Shown here: piece by piece, positions 12,849-25,029 of the stretch
Layout: each line of letters opens with the position of its first letter
Position numbering within the stretch: the first letter of the stretch is position 1
Assembly (NCBI GenBank): GCA_014904985.1
Contig: MU128982.1
Span: forward strand, 108,773-172,772
Source: Hydnum rufescens UP504
Taxonomy: Eukaryota; Basidiomycota; Agaricomycetes; Cantharellales; Hydnaceae
Reading direction: 5' to 3'
DNA length: 64,000 bases
The notes under the pieces: generated by a model
Told to the model about the DNA's origin: nothing
Databases searched by the model: none
The model's input: only the letters and a program-made list of their open reading frames with translations
Position numbers and translations under genes: made by a program

Positions 12849-14788
12849 CCGGGTGCGTGGGTGGCTGTTTGTGGGTGTTCTTGGGATGGTTGGTGTGGTT
12901 TGCCGGGGTTTGACGTAACGACCACCACCCGAAGAGACTGGTTTCTAAGTTACATTGCCCGTGCTTCTGACTGCTGGATTTGTTTGGACTTTTTTCCTCG
13001 TGATTCCTTGTACCCAAGACCTGTCACTCTTTGTGGAATAGGGGTTATCTCAGATGACCTGTGCTATGTATTGGAAATACTGCGCATCATGGCATGGAGT
13101 AGCGCAACGGGAAGCCAAACGTGGATTCATGGACCCGCTTCAGGAAAATAAAGTGGATTGAATTCACTTTGGGCTTCGCAACAGTCCCAGAGTCACCGAA
13201 CAGAATGATGGACCCGGAACGGTATTGCTATGTAGAGACACCTAAATAGACACAGGTAAACCGTTCCGATTATCTACAGTATGTAGGGGTGTAACAGGAA
13301 TCTCTGAAGATTCGATGTATCTTGGATCCATTCTGGGGGCTTGGTGAAGCTCCTAACCCAGGTCCCAGGTAGTCGCAGTCGTTAATCCACATGTCTTCGT
13401 GTCCAGAGGATGGGTACGACGAGCCGACTGTATATCCTACAGGCTACGGACAGACAGCGAAGAGGCTTTACATAGTACCCCAAAACGTCATGAGATATGA
13501 ACGGTTCTCAGTCCCTCCCCCACGAATCAAGCCCCACAAATAGAGACCTTTAGGCTGGCGCTAATGAAGTGCCGAAAAGTCTCGATACTATAGGCATTGG
13601 AGCATGAGATGACGAGTATCCAGAGGTTCATTCTCTCACCGTAATATGGTGATCAACTCTCGGCCACGATGGGTGACTGATTACGCAACCAACGGAATGC
13701 ATTGTAGAAGAAAGGAGCCGTAGGGATCGTAAGCATAATCGGGCATGGGAGTGTTTGTTGCAGTTATTGGTGGCGAGTGGGTAAGCCGCTAAAGTCTCAT
13801 TGCTTTACAAAGAGCAATCGGGGGTAAGGGTGAGCAGGGCCTCCGCATTCTCTTAAGCGATGAGGATGAAACCTGGTCGATTCCATAGCGAGGTCCATTG
13901 CTCCTACGGGGCGACTCATGCTGACATCCTCAACGCCGTCGCTCCATGTTTCCAATAGGGATACAGGGGTTCAAGCGGGAATGCGGCTGTAGTGGAAAAA
14001 AGATGTGACAGGCAAATAAGCCACGTATCTCCCAGCCAGTCGTTGATAGATCTGGGTAATAAAATGGGGCTGGCCATGGCCGCCATGGATGCACCGTCAT
14101 TGCAGGACGGCAAGCCCAGACTCTGGTGCTGACAGCAACTACGTCGTGCGAGGCGGATGAAGATCGATTACGCGTGTCTACTAGGGATGATCAAGGGACC
14201 ATGTATGAAGGTGTGACCGGTACATCCGAGATTCATAGGGTATGGATGGCAACGCACAAAGGCCGTAGGCAGGTTCTTGCCAGAGGCAGGGACCGGCAAA
14301 ATAAGGTCGCGGAGCTCTCGCGGAGCACCCCGCACCCCGTCCGCTGCGCGGGGCTGCTGTGGGGACACCTTGCACCCATCCGCGAGCTGCCGCCGAGTTC
14401 TCGGAAGGACATTTCAAATGCTCCTGATCAAATTCGTTCGCGGCTAAAAGTCAAGAGCGCGTAGCCTCTTACAGGCAAAACCAGGGAAATACATTTGGTT
14501 GGCTACAAAGGCTGCACCATAGCCAGAAACGGTGCCCCAGAGGCCCATGCGTGTTCCTACAGATTCCAATCCACATACTAAGACATAGCTGCAGAGAAAA
14601 TACTGTACTACCGGGAGGGCAACCCGGAAGCAAATTACCGGATATTGCCGCGTGGCGTCTTTGAATGAAATAGGGAACACAAAAGCCATTTATTGTTCTC
14701 TTAAATCAAAAGGTTGCAAGAGAAATGGCCACCTTCTCGCTCTTTCTTCCTTCCCCTTCGTCGCTGGTCGACCTTAGTTCGTTTTCGA
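12849..14788. other. 1.9 kb without a recognised gene
   Basis: Contains only short unrelated open frames on both strands. None carries a motif or joins into a convincing spliced product. No tandem repeat or strong hairpin stands out. Confidence 0.5.
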
Positions 14789-17638
14789 ATGTCGCCGACT
14801 CGTTTCCCAAGTCCAAGTCCACCACCGCACTACGGGGCTCAAGGCGCGGAGCCCCAGGACTCTTCCTTTGTCGAGCAACCTACCGTATATCTATCTGAAT
14901 CTACGACTCCACCTAATAGACATGCCTTGACCCCTTATCTCACCCTTCCTCATTTGCTTTCTCTCACCTGGCTGGCGTATCCCATTCTTTCTCTGCTCTT
15001 CGTTGCTTTTCAAATCATCAATTCCACTGGAAGTGCACAGGATGCCGTTGATGACGCCAAGGCTGCCCTTATGACTAGCTGTATTGCAGCACAGACTGCT
15101 GCTACTGCAGCCGCCAGTATCCCCAGATATCTGGCGAGGGGACGAACCAGCAGATAATCGATGCTGTTAATGCCAGTATCAATGCCTCCAAGGCCACCAT
15201 GATTTTCAGGTTCGTTGAGAGTGGCTCATAACCATAGTTCCTTTCTGATTGGACTTTACAGTCTTACAATCGTTGAAGCCATCATTCTCTTCATGATCGA
15301 TACCTATCGAAGCACCTTTTTATGCTTTCTCGAACTCGTTGTCCGCGGCGCTCTAGCGGTCCTCATCGGTGCTGTTCAGACCGTAGGTCCCTCCGATCCA
15401 GTATTAGCCTGCTCCATCCAATCAACGCTCACATTGTCAGCTGCCAGATGTCGGACTTTATCACGAGCACATTCAACGGAATCCGCACTTCGATCCAGAA
15501 CGACGTAGCAACGGCGAATAATGTGATTCAAGCCGCTGTCTCCGGGATTAACAAAGTCACTTCCCTTGTACATGTCAATCTGAATGTCCCACAATTTAGT
15601 ATTCCCTCCCTGGACGCGCTCAACAATGTCACTCTCCCAACTGGATTTGAGGATGCACTCCTCCAGCTCAACAGTTCTCTCCCTACCCTGGACCAATTGC
15701 GCAATGCCTTAGACGCAGTGTAAGTGACTCATTCTGGCAATCGTTAGACACATGTTTTACCTATGGTTCTGCCAGGATCGAGAAACCTTTCGATGCTGTT
15801 AAAGCGGATATTAACAATACATTCAGCGCCATCCAGTTCAATAGCTCAGTTCTTAATGTCCCTACCCAGAACACTCTGGCTTTTTGTTCCGGCATGGATC
15901 TGAGCGTTGTAGACAGTCTCGGCCGCGACATTGTCAAAATCGCTCGTGCTGCTGCTGCACTTCTCGTTCTTGCTGCTCTACTACTGGTTGGGGTAAACTG
16001 CGTCATCCAATGGTGGAGGTGGCGCCGTCTCCAGGATCACCTTGAGAACATCCGTATGGCCTGGCGCTCCGATCCCATGGTCAGTCCGAATGAATCCACA
16101 AGCTCCAGGCGATGTCCCCGAATTCGAAATGACAAACCATAACTTGATGCTTCTTATCAACACTGCGGAACATCCATTGCTTTCTCGAATAGCGAACCAT
16201 ATCACGCGAGCGTTCGGTCTGTCGCATTCGCAACACGTCAATCTTCGTTTCTTCGCTAGTTACGTGTTCTACCCCCCGGCCCTCGCATGTCTCCTCATTG
16301 GTGTACTTGGCATCCTCTCCGTGGAGTTGCAGCTTGCTGCGCTTGGCCCCCTTCAAAAGCACTATCATGCACAAGTGAACAGTACGGTGAACAACTTTTC
16401 GAACCAGATCGCTCTGGCAATCAATTCGGGTATGACGAATCAGAGTACGATATATGCCACACAGGTCAATACGCATATGCTCGACGTCCAAAACCAAATC
16501 AACAACAATGTTTTTGGTTGGGTGAATACAACAACGACTGCGCTCAATGACACCCTCGTTGCATTCTACGACGAGCTACAGAGTGCGGTGAACTCTACTC
16601 TGGGCGGAACCGTCCTTGCCAGTCCGGCACAGGAGTTTTTGCGCTGCATGATCGGCACGAAGATCCAAAGTTTGGAAGCCGCTTTAACATTTTTGCATGA
16701 TAATCTTCAGGTAACAGCTCATCTTCGCGTACTCCTCACTAGTGACTGACGGATTCACTTCATGGATCACGATTAGGTGAACATGCCGTTGGTGAGCAAC
16801 AACGTCCTTATGCTCAGCAACGGCACCGTAGACGAGGTTACGAAGCCAATTGCCTTGGCTGCCGTCGGAGCCCCCCTCCAATTCGACCTCCAACTTAACC
16901 AGCGGGAACGAACAAGGCGTCGTCGGCAAAGTAATAACTCGCTATATCGTTTCGTTGAAGAAGCAACGGATATTGTTTGCAATCTTTCTTGGTCTCTGGC
17001 TCTTCGTCGTACTCATTGCATTGCTCATCATCTGCTGGCATGCATATGGGTTCGAGGTATGGGAGGAGCATAAGCGGCGCAGGTTTCAGAAGGAAAAAGA
17101 TGGCCTCATTACCCCATGGTTTCATCTCAGTAGACAAAGATCAGGAGAAAGACCACTCCACCCTGCGAGCCTTGCTGCTCCCCCGCACCATTCTACGTCC
17201 GTCATAGCGGAAGCGAAGGAACGGCGAGTCGAAGGTGCTCCGTATGGAGAGGAAGAGAGATCTACAACGGATGAACATGATTTGCACTCGTTCACACCTC
17301 TAGCGACCCCAAAGCGATCGATCTTTTCAGCAGTTCTGCCGTCTAGTCGCGGAATCAACGACGGCACACGATATCCGACCCTGCAATCTCTTTTCGCGGA
17401 GGATTCAAATGCTAGGGTCGATCCAAAAGACCTGCATCCGCTCTCGCGCACGAATCCTCGGTTCCAGCAGAGCTGGGACTCACACCTCGACGCGCGAAAG
17501 ATGGCAGATCCGGAGAAAGATGCTCGAAACAAAGGCAGTTCGGCAACTTGGAATCGAGCCAAATTACGAAATGACTCGCGTCGACTAACGAAACAAGATC
17601 CGTTCGAGTATAGGTCGCCTGGTGACGACTCCAGGTGA
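14789..17638 (+). CDS. PRM1: plasma membrane fusion protein PRM1
   Basis: Multi-spanning membrane protein needed for plasma-membrane fusion during mating or hyphal fusion. The start at 14789 ([17 protein letters not shown]) is followed by TM1 ([18 protein letters not shown]), a long extracellular part with many N-glycosylation sites, TM segments at about 15240-15370 ([20 protein letters not shown]), 15930-16000 ([19 protein letters not shown]) and 16260-16320 ([17 protein letters not shown]), and the last TM at about 16970 ([20 protein letters not shown]). EFEMTNHNL and [15 protein letters not shown] agree with basidiomycete PRM1. Frame breaks occur near 16075 (after AWRSDP) and at the C run near 16872. 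Each is repaired by one base, so I suspect sequencing error. The stop at 17636 may be bypassed by an intron into 17700 onwards. Confidence 0.88.
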
Positions 17639-17699
17639 TTTCTCTTGTTTTCATTAGTCCCGCAGTGATGCTTACTGATCTGGTTCTTGCCGTAGAACC

Positions 17700-18301
17700 T
17701 TACGACGTGCCTCAAGATAGTCAAAATCCATGGACTTCTGGATGGGCTACGGAAAGCCCTCAACGGAGTCGCGTTTTGGAGGGCGAAGGAGTCACCTCCT
17801 GAATCTCAAAGTTCACAGGACCAAAATAACGCCCAAAATGTTGTCATTCCCCCCGTCACGTATTCCTCCCCCTGCTCCGCAACCATTCGTACTGTCGGCG
17901 CCTCCCCCTCCCCGTGCCCAGCAGGATCCAGTTCGCCGCGCGCGTGATATTCCTCAGTCTGTGCGGTTCACTGACGAGCCCAGATCCCCGTCGACGACTG
18001 TTGCAGATGTCGACCCAGCCCTGCCCATTCACTACCACTTTGTGCAACAGCGCGAGCGGCCCCAACGCATGTCCAACCCTTTCTCACCAACATCAGCCTC
18101 CCGTCAGCTCCCAACACCACCCGCGCATCGTCGATCCCAATCACGCCAGCGCCTCTCGACTTTCCCACCTCCCGGACTGCCCACATCACGAACTTTGACT
18201 CCTGCCGCCCGAATCCTTTCTCTACACCTTTCGATGATCCGAATACACCCACTCAAGATTCACACCGCCCGAATAGCGCTCGCGTCACCGGCAGGGCGCT
18301 A
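17700..18301 (+). CDS. proline-rich open region, possible PRM1 tail or separate small gene
   Basis: A Pro/Ser-rich stretch immediately after PRM1 shows coding-like composition in more than one frame: FWRAKESPPESQ near 17750, PQSVRFTDEPRSPSTTVADV near 17960, and NPFSTPFDDPNTPTQDSHRP near 18210. The frame changes between these parts, so either small introns or indel errors separate them. It could be the cytosolic C-tail of PRM1 or an independent disordered protein. I cannot decide which, and the ends are approximate. Confidence 0.3.
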
Positions 18302-18701
18302 TAATGTGCAAATCCATGTATCACCTTGCTTTGCTAGAATAGCTTTCATACGACTGATGTCTGTAATATCCACACGTAAATTGTTGTATTTTTGCTGCGT
18401 TGTACCATGGCCTTGTAACACGCCTCCCCCACCTTGTATCAAGCCAAGCAACTGATCTCATATCATTATACGGATAAGTAGCAATCAGATTGGCACATCA
18501 GTATGTACATTACCTCCTTCGGCAGCACATGTACGGCGCTGAAAGTCCCATGAGGACAATACCAGCCGAAATACATAGTCTAGGCAGCAAGAAGCCCTCA
18601 CCATGGAGAGGAGATTGAGTCATCTGGATCATTACAGCCCTTTGCATGGAACTGTGGAAGTTTTTTTTCTACTTTCCTAGACTGAGTTGAACCGGATGCG
18701 G

Positions 18702-18863
18702 CCGACTCTGACACATTGATTCGTATACTGCTCTCACCTCTCTGCTACCACCTACTCAACCGATGCCCCCCTTGCCCAATGCCTGTTGTGTGGTAAGATC
18801 GGGCTGTAATCTTGTCGCATTATGCATTGCTACTTAACTGGGTTCTCAGGCTGGGCGCTCATG
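18702..18863 (+). repeat. left arm of 150 bp inverted repeat
   Basis: This arm matches the reverse complement of 19441-19593 over about 150 bp with small indels, at an estimated 80% identity or more. Shared blocks include ACACATTGATTCGTATAC, CCACCTACTCAACCGATGCC and GCATTATGCATTGCTACT. The loop between the arms is about 577 bp. It may be a foldback element or an inverted duplication. Confidence 0.8.
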
Positions 18864-19440
18864 TACTGGTAGGGGGCTTGAGAGCTTGGCTAGTACGGAC
18901 CAGTCAGCATTACATAGTACTAGCTAAGCAATCCTTCTCTGGTTACTCACCGACAAGAATATTGTCAAAACGACGAGTGTTGTCTGTCTAACTCCCCCCC
19001 CCACATTGTATACCTTATCCAAGGCCATTCACAGCCTCCTCTCTCTAAAACACACACCCCTCATAATTCTTGTAATTTGAATCATTATAGTGTAATGAGT
19101 ACGCTGCTGTGCGGAGAATATTACAGTGCAACTCACTGCCGGGTGCCGGGTGCCGGGTGCGGATGTGAACACACTATGGCATACGACCTTGGGGAGTTCT
19201 CAAACTTTCTGCGTCGGACTTTTTTGAAAAAGATGAACTTTGAGTACATGTATCTCGCAAGTATGAACATTGCGTCATGAAGTAAAATCGAGAAGCATGG
19301 GCATTGTAGGGCGATAGATACATACACAATGCGCTTGCCACTCACTCATAAACTACAATGAAGTCCAGTAGCCTATAGTGGAATTTGCACACACACAAGT
19401 CGCGCGAGGTCGGGGCTCTGGAGGCTGTCGTCGATACCGC

Positions 19441-19593
19441 TTCGTGGGCGCAGAGAACCCGGTTAGTAGCAATGCATAATGCAACAAGATTACAGAACTT
19501 ACCGCATAACAGGCATTGAGGGGGGGGCATCGGTTGAGTAGGTGGTAGAGCAGGGAGGTGCTTGCGGTATACGAATCAATGTGCCAGCGTCGG
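19441..19593 (-). repeat. right arm of 150 bp inverted repeat
   Basis: Reverse-complement partner of 18702-18863. A 62-codon minus-strand frame (CLLCGKFCNLVALCIATN) runs through this arm and a decayed version of the same peptide is present in the other arm, so the repeat may derive from a short coding segment. Confidence 0.8.
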
Positions 19594-20028
19594 TTTCTTT
19601 ATAGCAATGGATTGCACTACTTTGGTTCCTATGGAATGGACCACTGCCAATTCGAGCTCAAGATATATCAATTCCACTAGGTTCATTGGCGAATAGGTGA
19701 GGACACCTGGCTGTGGGTTAGTGATGCCGCGACTCGGAGTCGATAAAAAAATAAACACCTAGTAGTGACCTCATTACACCACTTTTCTGCCCACACTCAA
19801 CAACTCCTGCCACTCTTTTGTATTCTCTTTCAGACTGCGGTACAAAGAAACCATGACCGGTTATAGTGAGTGAGAAATTTTTCGACTCCGTGACTCGGCT
19901 CGACTCAACTGAATTGAGTCGAGTCGCGGCAACACTACTGTGGCTATAGAGAACATAGTGGTAGCGATGAAGCATGACATCATCAGTCCGGGCCCTTCCA
20001 GCTATTGCTTCCGACATCCGCCACCATC

Positions 20029-20829
20029 ATGTGTCTCTCACCATCAGATGTTGCTTCTGTTGAAAAATGGGCAAACAAGTATGCGCATTACTGTAATGTA
20101 GCCAGTGCCCAGGGAGCCATACTTCGGAAGGAGCCTGAACGATTTCGAGCTGCATACAAGACTGTGGCTGACCGGTGGAGGGTTCAGTCTGTTGCAGCTG
20201 GCCAGCGGGATGATTTTATGGCTCGCATGGAAGATAATTGCTTGAAGGAGCCTCAAAATTTCACTGAGTAAGTCCTCTTCATCTTTACTGAGAAGACATC
20301 TCATACATGTCTTCCAGCCGTGTAGAGATAGTCTTCTCTGCTAGCTCCATGATGCAGGCAATTGGAATTTGGATACTTGCAGATAAATCAGACCAATTCA
20401 GGACTCAATTCTACAAGAGACAGAATGAAATTTCGTATGTATTTGGATGATCCCAGCATCAGTTGAAGAGGATTAACCACAATACTGCCTATACCATACA
20501 GCGAAGAGCTGATGATTCAAGGGGAGATTCCACCCCAGCCCAAGAGCATATCTCCCTCGGTTCCCACCCGCCGTCTTCATTCTTCGGAAGTGGATGAGTT
20601 TAAACGTGACCCGTCATTGCTTCTTGGCAAAAATCTTCTCCACTTGGTGGTGGCTGGAGATAGCAAACTGAAGCGCCCTTATGAAGTTGTTGAGTTTGGT
20701 GTGACTATAGAAGTGGGAAAGTGGTTCCGGGTGTCCTATGAGGACACTAGGGAACTCAATCGCCTTGATGCAGAAGAAATGGATGATTGGCTGGAAAACA
20801 GCCATATTGTTGATTATGATTTAGTTTAA
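20029..20829 (+). CDS. uncharacterised protein, about 225 aa, three exons
   Basis: The ATG at 20029 (MCLSPSDVASVEKWANKYAH) splices out of a GTAAGT donor at about 20267 into VEIVFSASSMMQAIGIWILA, then again at about 20433 into EELMIQGEIPPQPKSISPS, and stops at 20827-20829. All joins keep frame and the splice sites are good. The protein is mainly charged and soluble. Base composition is more AT-rich than in neighbouring housekeeping genes. I do not recognise the family. The nearby AT-rich orphan at 22732-23382 has a similar style, and both could be lineage-specific or mobile-element-derived. Confidence 0.6.
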
Positions 20830-21140
20830 TCTCCTTCAAGCACATTGTACCAATTACTGTACATGCACTTGCCATTGTTTATAATTTAGCACAGTTCATT
20901 CACTACTGGACTGCTTCACTCCACCAACCCCTGAGTACGGCACACCATAAGAAAGCTCTGGTCTCAGTTTGGGATGGATACATCATGAGAGACTTCAGAG
21001 CTCCTGCCGCACGGAAGGTCCCCCGAGTCCATACAAGATATGTGGGCACATTCAAGTCGACCCCAATTGCAAAAAGATGAAGGAGGACAAACCCGAAAGT
21101 CCCATGAAACACAGGATAATTTTGTTACAAGCATTCCGTA
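20830..21140. other. intergenic
   Basis: Short convergent spacer between the plus-strand orphan and the minus-strand hydrolase. Nothing recognised. Confidence 0.4.
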
Positions 21141-22378
21141 CTACAACTTAGCTTTGTCGATCGTGGGGAGATCATCCAAAAAGGGTTCCATGACGCTCAT
21201 CCAGACGTCAGTATCGAAATACTGAAACCAAAAATGCCCAAATTGGTCCGTAGGAACAGACCCAGGAATCTGTCGTGAAGGGTCGACCGTGACCCGCCGA
21301 GCGTGGGGGATTCCGCGCATAATGTACTCCGATTCGGCATAGTGAATAAGGCGGTCCAGCGTCCCATGAATGACCAGGATGCGGACCCCCGAAGAGATCC
21401 TGGGAAGACTGCTGCGAACGTCTGTCGCGGCCAACTTCAATGGCATTCGCGTAAGCTGAGTACATCGGATCAAATACAACGGTGACTTACTGCTTGCGCC
21501 TGCCGGGCTAAGAAGATTTGCATGAAAAATTGGTTTGAGTAGGAAGGAGCAAGACGCGTAGGGGGGGTTCTCTCGTACCGATAACTTTCACTGGGCGGCC
21601 CGTCAATTCGGTGGGGAGCGATCGTTCGAACTTGGCCTTATTAATTGGATCCTTCAACCATTCTTTGTCGTAATTCAGCTCTCCTATCTCACGCGTAAAC
21701 TCCGCCCTTTGTGCGTCCGTAAGACGGACTCCGGATTGTTGAGCACGGTGGAAAATTTTGGACATGTATTGTAAGAATTCGGGATCGCCATGTGGAGCTT
21801 TCGTGGTTGTCGCAGCAAGAACCGCATGCCCAATAGTGAAGGGCAAGGGTGTAGTTATCAGTATTTGCTGGAGGATCCCGCCTTGAAGAATAGAAGGTGG
21901 GTATAAATCTTCAGTGTTATGGCATGGCAAATGAGGGCTAGGTCCAGACCTCCCATTGAGAAGCCACAAAAATCGACGGATTTCCAACCGAGGTGTTCAA
22001 TTAGAGATACAGCATCAGCTGCTAAGGTCGCGATTGTAAATTCTTCCCTGGCGCTAGTTTTTACTATTGAAGCACCAAAGTCCCTGTTGAGATCGCAGTA
22101 TGAGGCATCCCACAGGGAGTGCGAGTTGAGATAAACTACCGATTGTCAAAGAGCAGAACTGTCCCGATTGTAAGAGGACGTCCAGGAGGGCACGGCCGAG
22201 AAAAGCTCTCACCAGGGCGCTTGCGAGCTAGCGGTTTGCTTAATGGATCCCACTCCCCATAACGCATAGACATACCACAGATGAAGACCAGCGGCCTTAT
22301 TCCTTTGCCAAGATGCTCGCTGCCGAGAATTTCGTAGCCAATTTGGGCGCCATTGGGTAAGGGAAAGACAGAAGGCAT
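21141..22378 (-). CDS. alpha/beta-hydrolase fold protein
   Basis: Multi-exon gene on the minus strand, starting at 22378 (MPSVFPLPNGAQIGYEILGS). Exons join to give LVFICGMSMRYGEW (oxyanion-side strand), VLLFDNRDFGASIVKT, then the nucleophile elbow GFSMGG at about 21945 (the GXSXG motif with Ser as nucleophile). The last exon has ILVIHGTLDRLIHYAESEYI, with the Asp of the triad in HGTLD, and a likely catalytic His in QFGHFWFQYF. The order Ser-Asp-His and the overall length of about 300 aa fit the haloperoxidase/epoxide-hydrolase-like branch of the fold. The substrate cannot be told from sequence. No signal peptide is visible, so it is probably cytosolic. Confidence 0.85.
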
Positions 22379-22731
22379 GACCAGTGAATTTTACAGGCGG
22401 AATCGGACGGTATGCTTACACGCCGGAACCCGAGGTAAGCAATTAATTGTGAGGCCATTCATTTCGGGTACTGCCGTTGTACGACCTCGGTCTCGTGACG
22501 AGACTACAGTAGTGGACAGGCAAAGACGGAAAGTTTCACTGAGGTTGATCCAGTGACTTTGAGGCTTTGAAAAGTGGTTTTTTGGATTCCCCTGGTCTCT
22601 GCGGTTCAGAAACACCCCTAATTGAGGTCATGTGATCAATATTTAGCGCCCACTGGATTTTGGGCAGAAAAATAAAATTAAAAAGCCTCCTGGCATGCCT
22701 ATATACATCAGAAAAATTATTCAACTATTTA
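22379..22731. other. intergenic, carries one copy of a direct repeat
   Basis: About 350 bp without a gene. The segment 22629-22665 recurs at 23572-23610 (see the repeat entries). Confidence 0.4.
22629..22665 (+). repeat. 37 bp direct repeat, copy 1
   Basis: Shares ATGTG-TCAATATT-AGCGCCCA and GGATTTT-GGC with 23572-23610. The two copies flank the orphan frame 22732-23382. Confidence 0.6.
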
Positions 22732-23382
22732 TTAGAATTGATCAGTTGAGGATAGATTCAATGGCAAGCATTGCACGCCTTGAGACAGTGCGGTGTGAGT
22801 GCATGGTTCAGGTGACGGTGAACCAGAGGGAACATAAATAGGGGGCACAGGACTGCCAGAATTGATAGGTAATACAGGCGAGAAAAAGAATGTATCGAGG
22901 TTCCCTTGAGACAGATTCTCCTTTGCACCATGATTTCTCGTTTGTCCAGTCTTGCTCATGATATCATTATTGAGTCCTCTCACATACTTTGTGGGCCATC
23001 CTGCAAAAGATCTAAGGATACTATCATAAAGATCTGGATAAATCTCACTGTGTCCCTGTGCCTTCCCTTTCCTCTTTTGCTTGTTCTGCTTCGGGTGATA
23101 AGTTGGATCCATATGTGGCCCTGTATTGAGTTCCTCAGTGGCCCTCTTGAAAATAGAAAGGATATAAATATCATCAGCCTCTATATCAGATTCCATCGGA
23201 TCATCCAATAGAGCATCATCATGGGCAACAAAAGTAGGGTACTCATTATTTTGAGGGGTGCGTGGATCCCAACTCTCATCATCCAAGCCAGATATTTCAG
23301 ATTCAGTGTCAGATGTGAGGTCATAAGATTTAGTCAATTTAGACTGAAGGGTAAAGTAGGATGTAATCAGTGAGTCCCCCAT
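22732..23382 (-). CDS. uncharacterised acidic/basic protein, 216 aa
   Basis: Single open frame starting at MGDSLITSYFTLQSKLTK. The first half is strongly acidic (SDTESEISGLDDESWD, then DDALLDDPMESDIEADD). A Lys-rich patch follows (HPKQNKQKRKGKAQG), which could be a nuclear localisation signal. The last third is Pro/Ser-rich. No domain is recognised. It is AT-rich and flanked by a 37 bp direct repeat about 940 bp apart, a layout that suggests it may have arrived with, or within, a mobile element. Confidence 0.45.
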   Translation of the reverse strand: MGDSLITSYFTLQSKLTKSYDLTSDTESEISGLDDESWDPRTPQNNEYPTFVAHDDALLDDPMESDIEADDIYILSIFKRATEELNTGPHMDPTYHPKQNKQKRKGKAQGHSEIYPDLYDSILRSFAGWPTKYVRGLNNDIMSKTGQTRNHGAKENLSQGNLDTFFFSPVLPINSGSPVPPIYVPSGSPSPEPCTHTALSQGVQCLPLNLSSTDQF

Positions 23383-24031
23383 TGAAGGAAAGAAAGAGCA
23401 CAAGTATGGCTGACATTGGATAGATCTCGGACATTGCCACGGAGTGACCCGACTTAAGGGGGGTAATTCTAAAATACTAATTTTCTTGTGTCCTGGAGGG
23501 CTGAGCCCCCCAGAACATCTACCACCGGATTCTACTGCTCTTTAGCTACATTTTGAGCCCACTGATGAGCACATGTGCTCAATATTAAGCGCCCAACAGG
23601 ATTTTTGGCTCTTTTTAATGAAAAAAGTGCCTGTAGTAAAGAAATGAGACCGTGATCACTTAGCTAGGTGTATTTTAAGTGTTTTCCGACAGTTTACGGA
23701 AGTCTGAGTGGCCTCTCTCAAGTTGCAGAGAAATTTGTCGACTTAGCCTGTCCACTACTGTACACCATACCTGGCGCTTAGGTTTCGGTAGCTTCTCGGA
23801 CGGATTCGGTTCCAGCAACAATTACGAGACCAAGGTCAAATATTCAAAGGTGCTGATGCTGTTGCTTCTAACAAACCGCTGGATGAGCACTAATTGCGCG
23901 ACCTTGTACAGAGACCTGCTCATGTCTTAGAGTGGTAGGTGACAATAGCCTCGCAAGCTGGGCCAATTATGACCTTATTCTTAATTCTATACAGTATCTA
24001 TTCATTCCATGTTTTCCAAACAGTCTAGAGT
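23383..24031. other. intergenic, carries second copy of a direct repeat
   Basis: No gene supported in about 650 bp. The direct-repeat copy at 23572-23610 lies here. Confidence 0.4.
23572..23610 (+). repeat. direct repeat, copy 2
   Basis: Partner of 22629-22665 in the same orientation, with a few substitutions and one-base indels. Confidence 0.6.
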
Positions 24032-25029
24032 TCAAGCAGTGAACTCATATCCTCCGATCCGATTGATAACGTCCAACTCGAGCGTTGCGATCGTCGACAA
24101 AGGTGAGGCGGGGAGAGAGATTCCGGCCGTGATTTTGTCCCCTTCTGAAATCGGACCAACTCCCGACGGCGTACCAGTAAGTATCAAGTCCCCTTCCTTT
24201 ATGGTACGGAGGCATCAGCATCACCGAACCTTCGGGCACAATCAAAGTTGTGCATCTGTACCTCAAGGGCCATAATGGATGAAATGTGTTGGATCAGATG
24301 AGGTATTTGAAACACCATATCCGACGTGCTACCATTTTGTCTGAATATTCCATTGACCTGTTCATTGAGTCAATGGGCTCGAACACTGGAGAAGACGGAT
24401 ACACTAGGGACAAGTACCTTGAGCCAAAGATTTATGTTGTGTGCATCTGGAATGGCTGATTTAGGAATAAACGAACTGGTACATCGAGGCTTCAGGGGTG
24501 AGAACAACGGATATAAAGGAAGCTGCAAACATGCCTGATGGGCGTAAAAGTGTCAAAGCCCTTCGCAACGGTCCATGGCAGACCCGCCTTCTTGGCTTCG
24601 TCCTGGATATTACGTGCGGTCATGTCAATGGCTAGGGCTGCAAGAGGCCGCCAATCCCACAATAATGTCATAATTGATCATATGCATGAGAATGCAGTGG
24701 AAGTATCTTACCATAGCCCTCCACGTACGAGTCTGCTTGGGATGCAGGGATGTCCCGGCCTTGTCGGCCGATGACGACGCCCAGCTCGACTATGTTTCTA
24801 CTGATGTGAGAGCATAACAGATACCGTCTCTGAGTGATAACGCACCTTCGTGGTGTACGACACAACCTCTTGGTATCTCAACTTTACCATGATTGGCAAG
24901 GTACGAGGAAGTAGGCTTGAGAAAGAAGATGGGCTCCTTGGGAAGTGCATTGTTGAGCTCCTTGGCATGCTCTGCATAGTTGAATCCAATGCCAATGATT
25001 TTTCTACTCGTGCGTACGAAACTGGCCAT
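24032..25029 (-). CDS. fumarylacetoacetate-hydrolase family protein (FAHD1-like acylpyruvase)
   Basis: Multi-exon minus-strand gene. Exon 1 ([20 protein letters not shown], then [19 protein letters not shown]) is the classic FAHD1 N-terminus. Later exons give [15 protein letters not shown] (metal-binding Glu region), [35 protein letters not shown], and [20 protein letters not shown]. The final exon carries the family signature [16 protein letters not shown] and ends GGYEFTA at 24032. Members hydrolyse C-C bonds of acylpyruvates or decarboxylate oxaloacetate using Mg2+. FAHD1 itself is mitochondrial in animals, but no clear presequence is visible here. The length of about 225-240 aa matches the family. 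Splice junctions were judged by eye. Confidence 0.88.

Larger units (their letters stand above)
18456..20028. other. intergenic region holding a large inverted repeat
   Basis: No gene is supported. The region is dominated by an inverted repeat of about 150 bp (separate entry). Around 19883-19925 there is a short palindromic cluster of GACTC/GAGTC words, and GACTCGGAGTCG occurs at 19730. Such words are common at ends of fungal DNA transposons, but no transposase is visible. Confidence 0.45.
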
